Below are positions 6,046 to 12,770 of a stretch of DNA of 37,324 nucleotides, piece after piece; the first letter of the stretch is position 1, and each line of letters opens with the position of its first letter. The translations under genes and the position numbers were made by a program. The notes below the pieces were generated by a model. That model saw nothing but the letters and a program-made list of their open reading frames with translations, did no database searches and was not told the origin of the DNA. The stretch comes from an uncultured Mycoplasmatota bacterium (GTDB lineage Bacteria > Bacillota_I > Bacilli_A > RF39 > UBA660), in NCBI GenBank assembly GCA_945919295.1, contig CAMEJC010000008.1, positions 1 to 37,324 on the forward strand, in the 5' to 3' direction.

Positions 6046-6695
6046 AAATTATCCTTCTCTAAATATTCATTTACTAATTTATTAGCCATTTCTTCATTTA
6101 CTGGCAACTTTGTAAACTTCCTTACTTCTTTTCTTAAATGTGTTCCTGCTACAAAAGATGTTTCTATATCATAACTTTGATAAAGTCCTATTCTATAAAA
6201 ATTAGTTTGCATACATACATATTCTTTATCAAATACACTTGTTCTTTTAAGGTCGTTTACACCATTTTCACCTTCAATTTGTATTAACTGGTCTAATCTA
6301 CCACAAGCAATAGGAACTCCAATACCTTTTTCAATTTCTTCTTTTGTAGCAAACCTTTTTTCTTCATAATTCCAAAAGATAATTATAGGTAACTCACTAT
6401 ACAATACTTTCCATTTATAGTGCTTTTTTAAAAACTTGTAATTAGAAAGTTCTCTATCTCCTATATCATCAATATTATCTTCTTCATAACCTTGTATTCT
6501 TTGGTGCATACTAGTACCAAGTTCTGATGCATTTTTTAGTACTTCTTCATCTATACCATTATATTTATTACCAAACTTAACTTTCATAATTTGCGTTATA
6601 GAAGGTAATATTTGACCTTCATAGATATAAGTATGACAACTATCTATATATTCAAGAGTACAACCTTTTATCTTCCAAGTTTCTATTTCTTGCAA
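6042..6695 (-). CDS. PD-(D/E)XK nuclease (Cas4/RecB-like phage exonuclease)
   Basis: A 217-residue protein with the RecB-nuclease order of motifs: GTSMHQRIQGYEED (the histidine motif, about residue 61), YSELPIIIF, CGRLDQLIQIEG (motif D) and VNDLKRTSVF (D-x-K) followed by QTNFYRIGLYQ (the Q/Y motif). Proteins of this kind resect or process DNA ends in phage recombination; its partners here are the ERF annealase and SSBs. The start is TTG at 6695, supported by GAGGTG six bases upstream. Nuclease fold likely; polarity and substrate cannot be read. Confidence 0.72.
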   Translation of the reverse strand: MQEIETWKIKGCTLEYIDSCHTYIYEGQILPSITQIMKVKFGNKYNGIDEEVLKNASELGTSMHQRIQGYEEDNIDDIGDRELSNYKFLKKHYKWKVLYSELPIIIFWNYEEKRFATKEEIEKGIGVPIACGRLDQLIQIEGENGVNDLKRTSVFDKEYVCMQTNFYRIGLYQSYDIETSFVAGTHLRKEVRKFTKLPVNEEMANKLVNEYLEKDNL

Positions 6696-6711
6696 TTTAA
6701 CACCTCATTTC

Positions 6712-6726
6712 TGAATTAAATTCAAG
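6712..6726. promoter_or_regulatory. Palindromic 15-mer, candidate operator (copy 2 of 3)
   Basis: TGAATTAAATTCAAG lies right after the stop of the 26-residue membrane peptide and 17 bases above the TTG start of the nuclease gene, next to its ribosome-binding site. It is identical to the core of the palindrome at 3402-3418 and to the copy at 8817-8831. Confidence 0.4.
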
Positions 6727-6727
6727 T

Positions 6728-6808
6728 TTACTTTTTACTAGATTTACTCATTTTATATATAGTAATTAATGTTCCACAAATTATTAATGTAATTATTATT
6801 CCTGTCAT
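6728..6808 (-). CDS. Single-pass membrane micropeptide (26 aa)
   Basis: Reads MTGIIITLIICGTLITIYKM and then SKSSKK. One hydrophobic helix of about 17 residues is followed by a basic tail, so it should insert with the tail in the cytoplasm. The Shine-Dalgarno site is excellent (AAAGGAGAATTAATT before ATG) and overlaps the end of the upstream gene. Function unknown; similar micropeptides are easily missed in phage early regions. Confidence 0.5.
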   Translation of the reverse strand: MTGIIITLIICGTLITIYKMSKSSKK

Positions 6809-6810
6809 AA

Positions 6811-7182
6811 TTAATTCTCCTTTACTAAATCTTTAATTTTATCTAGTGTTTTTTCTTCTTCAGATTTATCTTTTACTTTAATAGTTATAGAGCCTTTTAC
6901 TGGAGATATTTTTACATAAGTGTCATATATCTCAGGCAACTCTTCTTTTAATGTTTTAGTATCTAAACTTTCTCTTGTAGTAGGTGCCTTTCTTGTTATA
7001 GTTAATTCAGGAATATCTATTTTTAGTATGTCATTATCTTCCATAGCCTTTAGTAATTGCTCTTTGTAATTATCTTGCATCTCTTTTAATTTCTTAATTT
7101 CATTTTCAATACTAGTTATAGTATTAACTGTATCTTTAACTAGTCCATATTCTCCATTATCTAATTTAATTAAATCGTTCAT
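6811..7182 (-). CDS. Hypothetical recombination-region protein (123 aa)
   Basis: The N-terminal half is a coiled coil (SIENEIKKLKEMQDNYKEQL). The second half is beta-like with ELTITRKAPTTRESLDTK and VKGSITIKVKDK. The layout (coiled coil, then a strand-rich tail) recalls Gp157-type siphovirus proteins, but I do not see enough to name it. It lies in the recombination cluster below ERF, with GGAGGTAATAAATA before the ATG and a one-base junction with the gene above. Confidence 0.6.
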   Translation of the reverse strand: MNDLIKLDNGEYGLVKDTVNTITSIENEIKKLKEMQDNYKEQLLKAMEDNDILKIDIPELTITRKAPTTRESLDTKTLKEELPEIYDTYVKISPVKGSITIKVKDKSEEEKTLDKIKDLVKEN

Positions 7183-7394
7183 TATTTATTACCTCCGACA
7201 CTTAACTTAATTAATTCAATTGCTAACTCTTTTGTAAACCCTTCTTTTTCAAATTCATCAATCATTATTTTCATCATTTTAGCACTCTTACTTGCACTTT
7301 TTCTGTATTCTTCTAGTTCTTCCTGTAATTCATCTGTTTGATATAATTGCTCTTCTAATTCTTCAATTTTTTCTATTATTTCTTCTCTAGTCAT
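7182..7394 (-). CDS. Small coiled-coil protein (70 aa)
   Basis: Almost entirely helical. An acidic coiled coil (EEIIEKIEELEEQLYQTDEL) is followed by MMKIMIDEFEKEGFTKELAIELIKLS, which resembles the small helical subdomains of phage accessory proteins. AGAGGAGTAAT precedes the ATG; it starts one base after ERF ends. Function unknown. Confidence 0.6.
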   Translation of the reverse strand: MTREEIIEKIEELEEQLYQTDELQEELEEYRKSASKSAKMMKIMIDEFEKEGFTKELAIELIKLSVGGNK

Positions 7395-7395
7395 A

Positions 7396-8085
7396 TTACT
7401 CCTCTTCTTTCTTCTTACTCATAATTGCACTAATTAATTTACTTGCTTTTTCTAGTGGCATATCTTCTAATTTTTCAAGTTTATTTGTTTCTAGTAATTT
7501 TGTTAGGTTATCATCTTTATAATATTTATTTAATATTTCTAATTGTTTTGGTGTAATTTTAACTTCTTCCTTTTGTGATTTTTTATAACCATTTTCAGGA
7601 CTAGGGTCTTTATCGGGGTCATCTCCAGTACTTAACTTATATGCTTTCATAAGTGCATACTTATCTGCATAAGTCATTGCTTTTCCTGGTGCTTTATCTC
7701 CAGTATCAACACCATCTCCATAAACTGTTGTTTCTATGTATTCATCAGGTTTATCTATATTTACAAATCTATAAGTAGTTTCTATTCTCATAAATAATGA
7801 GTTAGTTCTTGTTACTGTTGTATTATCAGTTCTACTATCAGTAAATTCAGTTTCTTTTACTAATACATCTTTATCTATAATTTCTCTTTTTGCTGGATAA
7901 CTATAAACTCTATATTTTTTTTCAATAGGTTTAACATTATCAAGTACATCTCTTTCACTTACTGCTTTATAACTTGCATTTTTATTTACTTGAACATTTA
8001 AGTTTTTTTCAATAATTCCAATTTCATCAGTAATTAAAGATAACTTTTCATATATGTTTAGACCTTTTATTTGTTCTTCTGTCAT
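7396..8085 (-). CDS. erf: ERF family single-strand annealing recombinase
   Basis: A 229-residue protein with the ERF core: YKAVSERDVLDNVKPI near residue 39, RIETTYRFVN, and the hallmark GDGVDTGDKAPGK followed by AMTYADKYALMKAYKLSTGDDPD at about residues 123-157. ERF proteins pair complementary single strands and act with an exonuclease and SSB, all present nearby. The C-terminal region (KITPKQLEILNKYY...) is a separate helical module. AAAGGAGAATAAATA precedes the ATG. High certainty for family. Confidence 0.88.
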   Translation of the reverse strand: MTEEQIKGLNIYEKLSLITDEIGIIEKNLNVQVNKNASYKAVSERDVLDNVKPIEKKYRVYSYPAKREIIDKDVLVKETEFTDSRTDNTTVTRTNSLFMRIETTYRFVNIDKPDEYIETTVYGDGVDTGDKAPGKAMTYADKYALMKAYKLSTGDDPDKDPSPENGYKKSQKEEVKITPKQLEILNKYYKDDNLTKLLETNKLEKLEDMPLEKASKLISAIMSKKKEEE

Positions 8086-8088
8086 TAT

Positions 8089-8268
8089 TTATTCTCCTTT
8101 TTCTAATATATATTTTTCTTTTAATTCACTATAATTTTTTATTATTTCTAAATATTGTTCTTTTGTTAATCTTGCTTCTTTACTAGCATATAACATTTCA
8201 GTTATCATATTATACTTTCCACTTAATCTAACCTTTTCATATCTTAAAAATTGTTCTTTAGTTATCAT
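8089..8268 (-). CDS. Small hypothetical protein (59 aa)
   Basis: Reads MITKEQFLRYEKVRLSG...KEQYLEIIKNYSELKEK and ends ILEKGE. It is charged and helical throughout. Its ATG overlaps the TGA of the second SSB gene (ATGA) and it ends three bases before the ERF start, so it exactly fills the gap. The KEQFLRYE and KEQYLEI repeats hint at a tandem helix-loop motif. No family recognised. Confidence 0.55.
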   Translation of the reverse strand: MITKEQFLRYEKVRLSGKYNMITEMLYASKEARLTKEQYLEIIKNYSELKEKYILEKGE

Positions 8269-8582
8269 TGTTCTTCACTCTTACTTGATGCTTTACTTGA
8301 TAAAAATGTAACTTTTTCAGCAATTACTTGAATTTTATCAACTGATGATTGAATTCTTCCTTTGATACCAATTAAATCTCCTTTTTTGCAATATTCACTT
8401 GTATTACTTGCTATTACTTCCCAAAGTATTACTGGAATAAAATCATTATCATATAATCCTTCTGAATTTTTAAAACTTCTAGGTACTGCTAAAGTAATTG
8501 TACTTACCTTTCTTCCATTTTCATTTTCTTCAACTATTGGTTTTTCTACTAGTCTACCAACTAAAACTATTTGATTTAACAT
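8265..8582 (-). CDS. ssb: Single-stranded DNA-binding protein 2 (short paralogue)
   Basis: A 105-residue OB-fold protein: MLNQIVLVGRLVEKP, STITLAVPRSFKNSEG, NDFIPVILWEVIA, KGDLIGIKGRIQ and IAEKVTFLSS. It lacks the acidic DDxLPF tip of the first SSB and ends SKSEEQ, so it may coat DNA without recruiting the same partners. It is next to ERF, whereas the first SSB sits with NinB-like and DUF1064 genes, so the two may serve recombination and replication separately. That split is inference; the SSB fold is clear. Confidence 0.82.
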   Translation of the reverse strand: MLNQIVLVGRLVEKPIVEENENGRKVSTITLAVPRSFKNSEGLYDNDFIPVILWEVIASNTSEYCKKGDLIGIKGRIQSSVDKIQVIAEKVTFLSSKASSKSEEQ

Positions 8583-8725
8583 AATTTCTCTTTCTCCTTT
8601 TCTAATTTTTTTGTTTCTTCTTTGGTATAAAATAATTCTTTATTTTTAAATATACTATTGCAAACATCATATAACTTTGTTAAGTCATCTTTTTTTGGTT
8701 TATTAGGTCTATTTACTTTGTCCAT
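8576..8725 (-). CDS. Small charged hypothetical protein (49 aa)
   Basis: Reads MDKVNRPNKPKKDDLTKLYD...ELFYTKEETKKLEKEKEKLC. It is rich in lysine and glutamate with a coiled-coil end. It overlaps the start of the second SSB gene by seven bases and carries that gene's ribosome-binding site (AAAAGGAGAAAGAG). Its own AAAAGGG site is rather far from the ATG, so confidence is moderate. Confidence 0.45.
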   Translation of the reverse strand: MDKVNRPNKPKKDDLTKLYDVCNSIFKNKELFYTKEETKKLEKEKEKLC

Positions 8726-8813
8726 ATATCATATTTCCCTTTTAATTATTTCTATGTATTATATGATTAACTTCCAATATTTTACTCAAATATAATTCAA
8801 TATTTTTATCAAT

Positions 8814-9041
8814 TTATGAATTAAATTCAAGTTTTGTACCAAAGAATATGTCTAAATAATCTTGACTAGATAAATGTAATTTATCTTTGATTAATAGACT
8901 TTCTGCTATGGAAAAATCCGACTTGTCATTGATTTTTCTTCTTAGACTTGTTTCACAAATACCAATCTCTGTTGATAAAGCCTTTAAAGTGTAACCATTT
9001 TCTGTAATTTTTCCTTTAAGTTTGTTTACGTTTTGTACCAT
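8814..9041 (-). CDS. Cro-like / DUF739-type helix-turn-helix regulator
   Basis: A 75-residue protein with the DUF739 pattern: VNKLKGKITENGYTLKALSTEIGICETSLRRKINDKSDFSIAESLLIKDKLHLSSQDYLDIFFG, read in parts. It is a small helix-turn-helix domain, second in the leftward early operon, where phages usually keep Cro or an antirepressor. It probably opposes the XRE repressor encoded on the other strand. Its last codons (KLEFNS) are encoded by one copy of the recurring 15-base palindrome. Confidence 0.72.
   Translation of the reverse strand: MVQNVNKLKGKITENGYTLKALSTEIGICETSLRRKINDKSDFSIAESLLIKDKLHLSSQDYLDIFFGTKLEFNS
8817..8831. promoter_or_regulatory. Palindromic 15-mer, candidate operator (copy 3 of 3)
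   Basis: TGAATTAAATTCAAG overlaps the final codons of the Cro-like gene. It is identical to 6712-6726 and to the core of 3402-3418. All three copies lie within the early operon at the 3' ends of genes. Confidence 0.4.
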
Positions 9042-9121
9042 ATTTCAGCCTCCATTCTCTATGCTCTGCCTTTTTCAATTGGACTTGCAACCAACTTTGG
9101 TGGCATTATAGAAGAAGATTA

Positions 9122-9418
9122 TTAATAAACATAATATTCTTTTTTGTAATAATCAACATAGTCAAAACATTTTTGATTTTTATAATAGAACTTTTCATGC
9201 CATTCAATAATCAATGGTACTTTTCCTACTTCATATAGTTCAATGTGATTAAGATTAATTTCAACAATTTCTCCATCTTCTAAATATTCTGTACCTTCTG
9301 TAGTAATTTTTAAATCATCAAAATAATCTTCAATTTTATCTGAATACAATCTGCCAAAATATTCACTTGCTTTTTTTCCTATATATTCTCCTATTTCTTC
9401 ATAATTTATTTTTTTCAT
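9122..9418 (-). CDS. Acidic hypothetical protein, first gene of the early operon (98 aa)
   Basis: A strongly acidic and aromatic protein (YFDDLKITTEGTEYLEDGEIVEIN and CFDYVDYYKKEYYVY) with a charge pattern that could mimic DNA or bind a regulator. It is the first gene after the leftward early promoter (AGAAAGGAATTAAAA before ATG). That position is often used for anti-host or antirepressor proteins in temperate phages. No family recognised, and the suggestion is from position and charge only. Confidence 0.55.
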   Translation of the reverse strand: MKKINYEEIGEYIGKKASEYFGRLYSDKIEDYFDDLKITTEGTEYLEDGEIVEINLNHIELYEVGKVPLIIEWHEKFYYKNQKCFDYVDYYKKEYYVY

Positions 9419-9467
9419 TTTTAATTCCTTTCTTTGTCGAACTGGTGTTCCTTTTGATTACACATAA

Positions 9468-9496
9468 ACTATACCATATTTTTACCATATTGTAAA
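9468..9496 (-). promoter_or_regulatory. Main leftward early promoter
   Basis: On the minus strand TTTACA (9496-9491), a 17-base spacer and TATAGT (9473-9468), with TGG directly before the -10, make a strong sigma-A-type extended -10 promoter. Two ACCATATT repeats on the plus strand overlap the spacer and the -10 and may be repressor sites. Transcription would start near 9461 and enter the acidic first gene. Confidence 0.7.
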
Positions 9497-9620
9497 TAGT
9501 TTTTTATCATTTTTTAGTATTTTTTTACTTTTTTTATATCATTTTTTACCTTTTTTTAATAATAATTTCTTTTTTTGATTAAATATTCTAACAACTTTTA
9601 TTCAATTTTTATTAAAAAAC

Positions 9621-9649
9621 TTGCATATTATTCATAAATGTATTACTAT
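9621..9649 (+). promoter_or_regulatory. Repressor/integrase promoter
   Basis: TTGCAT (9621-9626), a 17-base spacer and TACTAT (9644-9649) face rightwards, about 30 bases before the repressor start. TATAAA a few bases further is an alternative -10 at wider spacing. The stretch between this and the early promoter (9497-9620) is almost pure A/T with repeated ATCATTTTTTA-like runs and holds no gene. Confidence 0.5.
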
Positions 9650-9679
9650 AAAAATATAAAAAACTAAAGGAGTGATAAT

Positions 9680-10033
9680 TTGCTTAACTACAAAGAAATA
9701 GGAGCAAAAATCAAACAAAAGAGAAAATCACTAAGTTTAACACAACTAGAATTAGCAGATAAGGTAGGTCTTACTGAAAGTAGCATATCAAGATATGAAA
9801 GTGGAAAAATATCTACAATGCCAACATCTACAGTAAACAAGATTTGCAAAGTACTAAATATAGAACCTGCAGAACTATTAGGAATTACACCTGAGAACTC
9901 ATTTGAATACGATTTAAAAGACATTTTGACATTAGTTGATGATTTACCATTAGAAATAAAAAAAGACATACTAGAGCAGTTTAAAGCCCAAATAAACTTG
10001 TATTGGAGGGTTTATAAATGCCAAAGAGAATAG
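9680..10033 (+). CDS. XRE-family phage repressor (short CI-like)
   Basis: A 117-residue protein with a textbook HTH_3 domain: YKEIGAKIKQKRKSLSLTQLELADKVGLTESSISRYESG at about residues 4-42, then TVNKICKVLNIEPAELLG and a short helical dimerisation tail. There is no LexA-type peptidase domain, so induction would need an antirepressor or another route rather than self-cleavage. The start is TTG at 9680 behind AAAGGAGTGATAAT. It is divergent from the early operon and overlaps the integrase start by 16 bases, so both are expressed together. It likely holds the early promoter off during lysogeny. Confidence 0.8.
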   Translation: MLNYKEIGAKIKQKRKSLSLTQLELADKVGLTESSISRYESGKISTMPTSTVNKICKVLNIEPAELLGITPENSFEYDLKDILTLVDDLPLEIKKDILEQFKAQINLYWRVYKCQRE

Positions 10034-11547
10034 AATACCTTAGAAAATCAAGAACAGACAGTCAATTTGAAAGTGTTGAGGAAGTTCTAGAAAGACATGA
10101 GAAAATGCTACAAGACTTTTGTATTAGAGCATTTGGAGAGCCTATACATCAACAAAATATTTATCGTGAAGTGGTGTCTGGAGAAACAATAAGTGAAAGA
10201 CCTATGATGCTAAAACTACTTGAAGATATAGAAAAAGGCGATATTGATGCAGTTGTAGTAGTAGAACCTCAAAGACTTTCAAGAGGTAGTTTTGGAGATA
10301 TAGACAGAATAGTAAATACTTTTAAATACACTAATACTAAAATAATAACTCCTACTAAAACTTATGATCTAAATGAAAAGTTTGATAGAAAATACTTTGA
10401 ACAAGAACTTTTAAGAGGAAATGACTACTTAGAATATGTTAAAGAAATACTTGTTAGAGGAAGAAAAAGAAGTGTCGAAGATGGACTTTATATTGGCTCA
10501 ATTAGTCCTTATGGCTATGATAAAATGAAACTTCCTAAAAAAGGTTACACTCTTACACCAAATGAAGACGCTGAAAATGTTAAGTATATTTTTGATAAAT
10601 TTATTAATGGACTAGGTACTACTAATTTAGCAAAACATTTAATAGAAATGGGAATAAAAAGTCAAACTGGGAAACAATGGACACCTGCAATGGTAAGAAA
10701 TATCTTAACTAACAAAATATATATAGGAATAGTTACTTATGGTAGGAGAGAAACTAAAAAAACTATGAAAAACTCAGAGATAATAAAAACTAGACCTATA
10801 AATGATGATTACATAGAGACAAAAGGATTACACATGCCAATTATAGATAAAGAAGTATTTGATAAAGCACAAGAACTTTTAAAATCATCACCTTCTAAAA
10901 ATATTAGAGGAGATAAAACAATTAAAAATCCTTTAGCAGGACTAGTTAAATGTAAATATTGTGGTAACAATATGTTTAGAAGACCTTATGACAAAAGAGA
11001 TATGCCAACATTAATATGTAAGACTATTGGCTGTAAATGTGTATCATCAGACTTAAACTTAGTAGAAAATAGGGTTATAGAATTACTAAAGGTAGAATTA
11101 AAAGACTATAAATATTATGTTTCTAATTATGAAACTGAATATAAATCTAATAGTAAAGAATTTGAAAAAAAAGTAAAAAAAATTGATGCTGAATTAAAAT
11201 CTTTAAAAGAAGATTTACAAAATGCCTTAATTAAATACAATAAAAATAAGATTTCAGAGGCAGAATATACTTTTTTGAGGAATTATACCTTAGAAGAAGA
11301 AAGTCGCTTAAATAGGCTTAAAATGGCTTTAAATGAGAAGTTAAAAAATGAAGAATTAGAACATAAAAGAAAAGCAATACCTATTTTAGAAAAATGCATA
11401 CATGAATACTATAATTTATCAGTAGAAGATAGACATAAACTATTGACTGCTATAATTGATAAGATAATTTATGAAAAGTCAAAAGGTGGCAGATGGGATG
11501 AGGATGCTCGTTCAAGTTTTGTACTTGAACTTTTTTTGAAAATATAA
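10018..11547 (+). CDS. int: Large serine recombinase (phage integrase)
   Basis: A 509-residue large serine integrase. The catalytic domain opens MPKRIEYLRKSRTDSQ, with Ser11 the likely nucleophile, and holds VVSGETISERPMMLKLL and VVVVEPQRLSRG. The recombinase domain follows (YGYDK...GLGTTNLAKHLIEMGIKSQTG and WTPAMVRNILTNKIYIG), then the zinc ribbon (KCKYCGNNMFRR and CKTIGCKC) and a long coiled coil. Such enzymes integrate phage DNA at short att sites without host factors and need a separate directionality factor to reverse. GGAGGG precedes the ATG. Its last codons contain a terminator-like hairpin. Confidence 0.92.
   Translation: MPKRIEYLRKSRTDSQFESVEEVLERHEKMLQDFCIRAFGEPIHQQNIYREVVSGETISERPMMLKLLEDIEKGDIDAVVVVEPQRLSRGSFGDIDRIVNTFKYTNTKIITPTKTYDLNEKFDRKYFEQELLRGNDYLEYVKEILVRGRKRSVEDGLYIGSISPYGYDKMKLPKKGYTLTPNEDAENVKYIFDKFINGLGTTNLAKHLIEMGIKSQTGKQWTPAMVRNILTNKIYIGIVTYGRRETKKTMKNSEIIKTRPINDDYIETKGLHMPIIDKEVFDKAQELLKSSPSKNIRGDKTIKNPLAGLVKCKYCGNNMFRRPYDKRDMPTLICKTIGCKCVSSDLNLVENRVIELLKVELKDYKYYVSNYETEYKSNSKEFEKKVKKIDAELKSLKEDLQNALIKYNKNKISEAEYTFLRNYTLEEESRLNRLKMALNEKLKNEELEHKRKAIPILEKCIHEYYNLSVEDRHKLLTAIIDKIIYEKSKGGRWDEDARSSFVLELFLKI
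11510..11537 (+). terminator. Weak terminator-like hairpin in the integrase 3' end
   Basis: GTTCAAG, a 7-base loop, CTTGAAC and then seven T lie within the last codons of the integrase. The stem is AT-rich, so it may only attenuate. Transcription reading through would meet the stronger hairpin near 11722. Confidence 0.35.
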
Positions 11548-11614
11548 CAGATATGTTTTTTGTTCGTACGAATAGGTACATAAATGATGTATATATATTA
11601 ATTAACATTATAAT
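11548..11614. other. Candidate attP region
   Basis: The intergenic stretch directly after the integrase holds the palindrome TTCGTACGAA (11563-11572) and an imperfect TACAT/ATGTA inverted repeat around 11577-11592. Serine-integrase attP sites are short imperfect palindromes next to the gene, and this is the only non-coding DNA beside it, because the 5' side overlaps the repressor. The exact crossover cannot be read. Confidence 0.35.
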
Positions 11615-11711
11615 ATACATATACATCTACATATACATATACATAAAGGTTTCAATTAGGTTTCGGTTAGGTTTTAGTTAGGTTTTGGTTAGGTTTTTTT
11701 AGGTTTTTTAA
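11615..11711. repeat. Second iteron-like array between integrase and lysis genes
   Basis: There are five perfect 6-base units ATACAT/CTACAT at 11615-11644, then AGGTTTNNNTT-type units starting at 11647, 11658, 11669, 11680, 11691 and 11701. Spacing is 11 bases for the first four. This repeats the layout of the array inside the replication initiator (2797-2899), including a shared GTTAGGTTTTTTTAGGTTTT. It is free of coding constraint, so it is likely a second origin-type or initiator-binding site. Function inferred. Confidence 0.6.
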
Positions 11712-11721
11712 AACAAAAAAT

Positions 11722-11747
11722 AGGAGGCTTTTTTTAGCCTCCTTTTA
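11722..11747. terminator. Bidirectional intrinsic terminator between integrase and endolysin
   Basis: AGGAGGCT, a T-rich loop and AGCCTCCT form a perfect 8-bp stem. On the plus strand it is followed by TTTTATTA. On the minus strand it is followed by ATTTTTTGTTTT. It therefore can end both the rightward integrase transcript and the long leftward late operon, which converge here. Confidence 0.8.
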
Positions 11748-12569
11748 TTATCTTAACATACTATTTACTCTGTCTTGAACTTGTCTATAGTTATAGCCTT
11801 CTGCCTCAAGTCTTTTTTGCCTTTCAGGTTGATTTCCATACTTGCCTTTAATTACTTCTCTAGCAACTTCATCAATAGACTTAGTATTAGTATTAACTAT
11901 GCAACTATCATTAATCCATCCAATATTACCATTATCAAGTAAATAAGGATTTCTAGCACCTTCAATTATTCTTGTTATAGTTCCTCTAGTAATAGCAGGA
12001 TTTAATTTATTAGTACTATCTGATGAAACATAAACACCATTTATAGTAACTACATCTCCTACTTTTCTATTATTATTTATTACATTATCTTTTAAGTACT
12101 TTAAATAAGGTAATTTGCCATGCTTTTGCCATCTACCTGCATAAATACCATTTCTACTTCTTGCACCATTTGTACTAATATTAGAGTAAAGGACTTTTCT
12201 TTCCCATGCACCAGTACATTCAACAACTTGTCTATTACCAACATAAACTCCTACATGTCCTTCCATCCAAAGAAGTTCTCCAATTTCTATATTATTAAAG
12301 TTTGAAGAAACATCAAAACATCTATTTATAATTTGCTCTGTAGTATCATCATATACACCATTTGAGCCATAAATTGCCCCACCATGAAGAGCATTCTTTT
12401 TTTCACACCAACCCCACAATACTGCTTTAACTAAAATAACACAATCAAAATTCCAACTTTTTCCGTTCCATCTAGCCCAGTCTCCACCACTAACACTATA
12501 ATATGTAGTTGGTAAATTTGCTATATGTTTTAATTTTTCTACAAATTGTTTATTATTCATTACTTCCAT
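11748..12569 (-). CDS. Endolysin: NlpC/P60-type peptidase with SH3-like and Cpl-7 wall-binding domains
   Basis: A 273-residue lysin. The N-terminal cysteine peptidase domain shows the expected triad: Cys43 in WNFDCVILVKAVLWGW, His105 in WMEGHVGVYVG and Glu117 in VVECTG. The middle (residues about 166-227, KVGDVVTINGVYV...NGNIGWINDSC) looks like an SH3-type wall-binding domain. The C-terminus (SIDEVAREVIKGKYGNQPERQKRLEAEGYNY, in parts) is a Cpl-7 (CW_7) repeat. It would cut peptidoglycan after the holin opens the membrane. Last gene of the late operon, overlapping the holin by 17 bases. Confidence 0.85.
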   Translation of the reverse strand: MEVMNNKQFVEKLKHIANLPTTYYSVSGGDWARWNGKSWNFDCVILVKAVLWGWCEKKNALHGGAIYGSNGVYDDTTEQIINRCFDVSSNFNNIEIGELLWMEGHVGVYVGNRQVVECTGAWERKVLYSNISTNGARSRNGIYAGRWQKHGKLPYLKYLKDNVINNNRKVGDVVTINGVYVSSDSTNKLNPAITRGTITRIIEGARNPYLLDNGNIGWINDSCIVNTNTKSIDEVAREVIKGKYGNQPERQKRLEAEGYNYRQVQDRVNSMLR

Positions 12570-12744
12570 TTTTATCGTCTCCTTTATCTTTCTTATTAAA
12601 ATAGTATGTAAATACCATACCTATAACCATAGTTGTTGTTTCTATTGGCAATTTGTTTGATACTGATAAATATACAAATACACCAGTAATTGCAAGAGTA
12701 ATAATTGTCTTAACCTTTAACAGATTAATAAAAGCATTTTTCAT
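12553..12744 (-). CDS. Holin-like protein (63 aa, two membrane helices)
   Basis: Two hydrophobic segments (VKTIITLAITGVFVYLSV and TTTMVIGMVFTYYF) are separated by a short turn and followed by a charged tail (NKKDKGDDKNGSNE). This, with the place directly upstream of the endolysin, is typical of small phage holins that form the membrane lesion timing lysis. AAAGGAAATGATAATAA precedes the ATG. Assignment from topology and context. Confidence 0.75.
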   Translation of the reverse strand: MKNAFINLLKVKTIITLAITGVFVYLSVSNKLPIETTTMVIGMVFTYYFNKKDKGDDKNGSNE

Positions 12745-12770
12745 TTATTATCATTTCCTTTCTTTAATTT

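Noticed and set aside
9042-9121. A 15-codon frame (MPPKLVASPIEKGRA) and a TTGG/CCAA inverted repeat in the gap above the Cro-like gene
   Set aside because: Too short and without a clear ribosome-binding site; the inverted repeat has only four-base arms.
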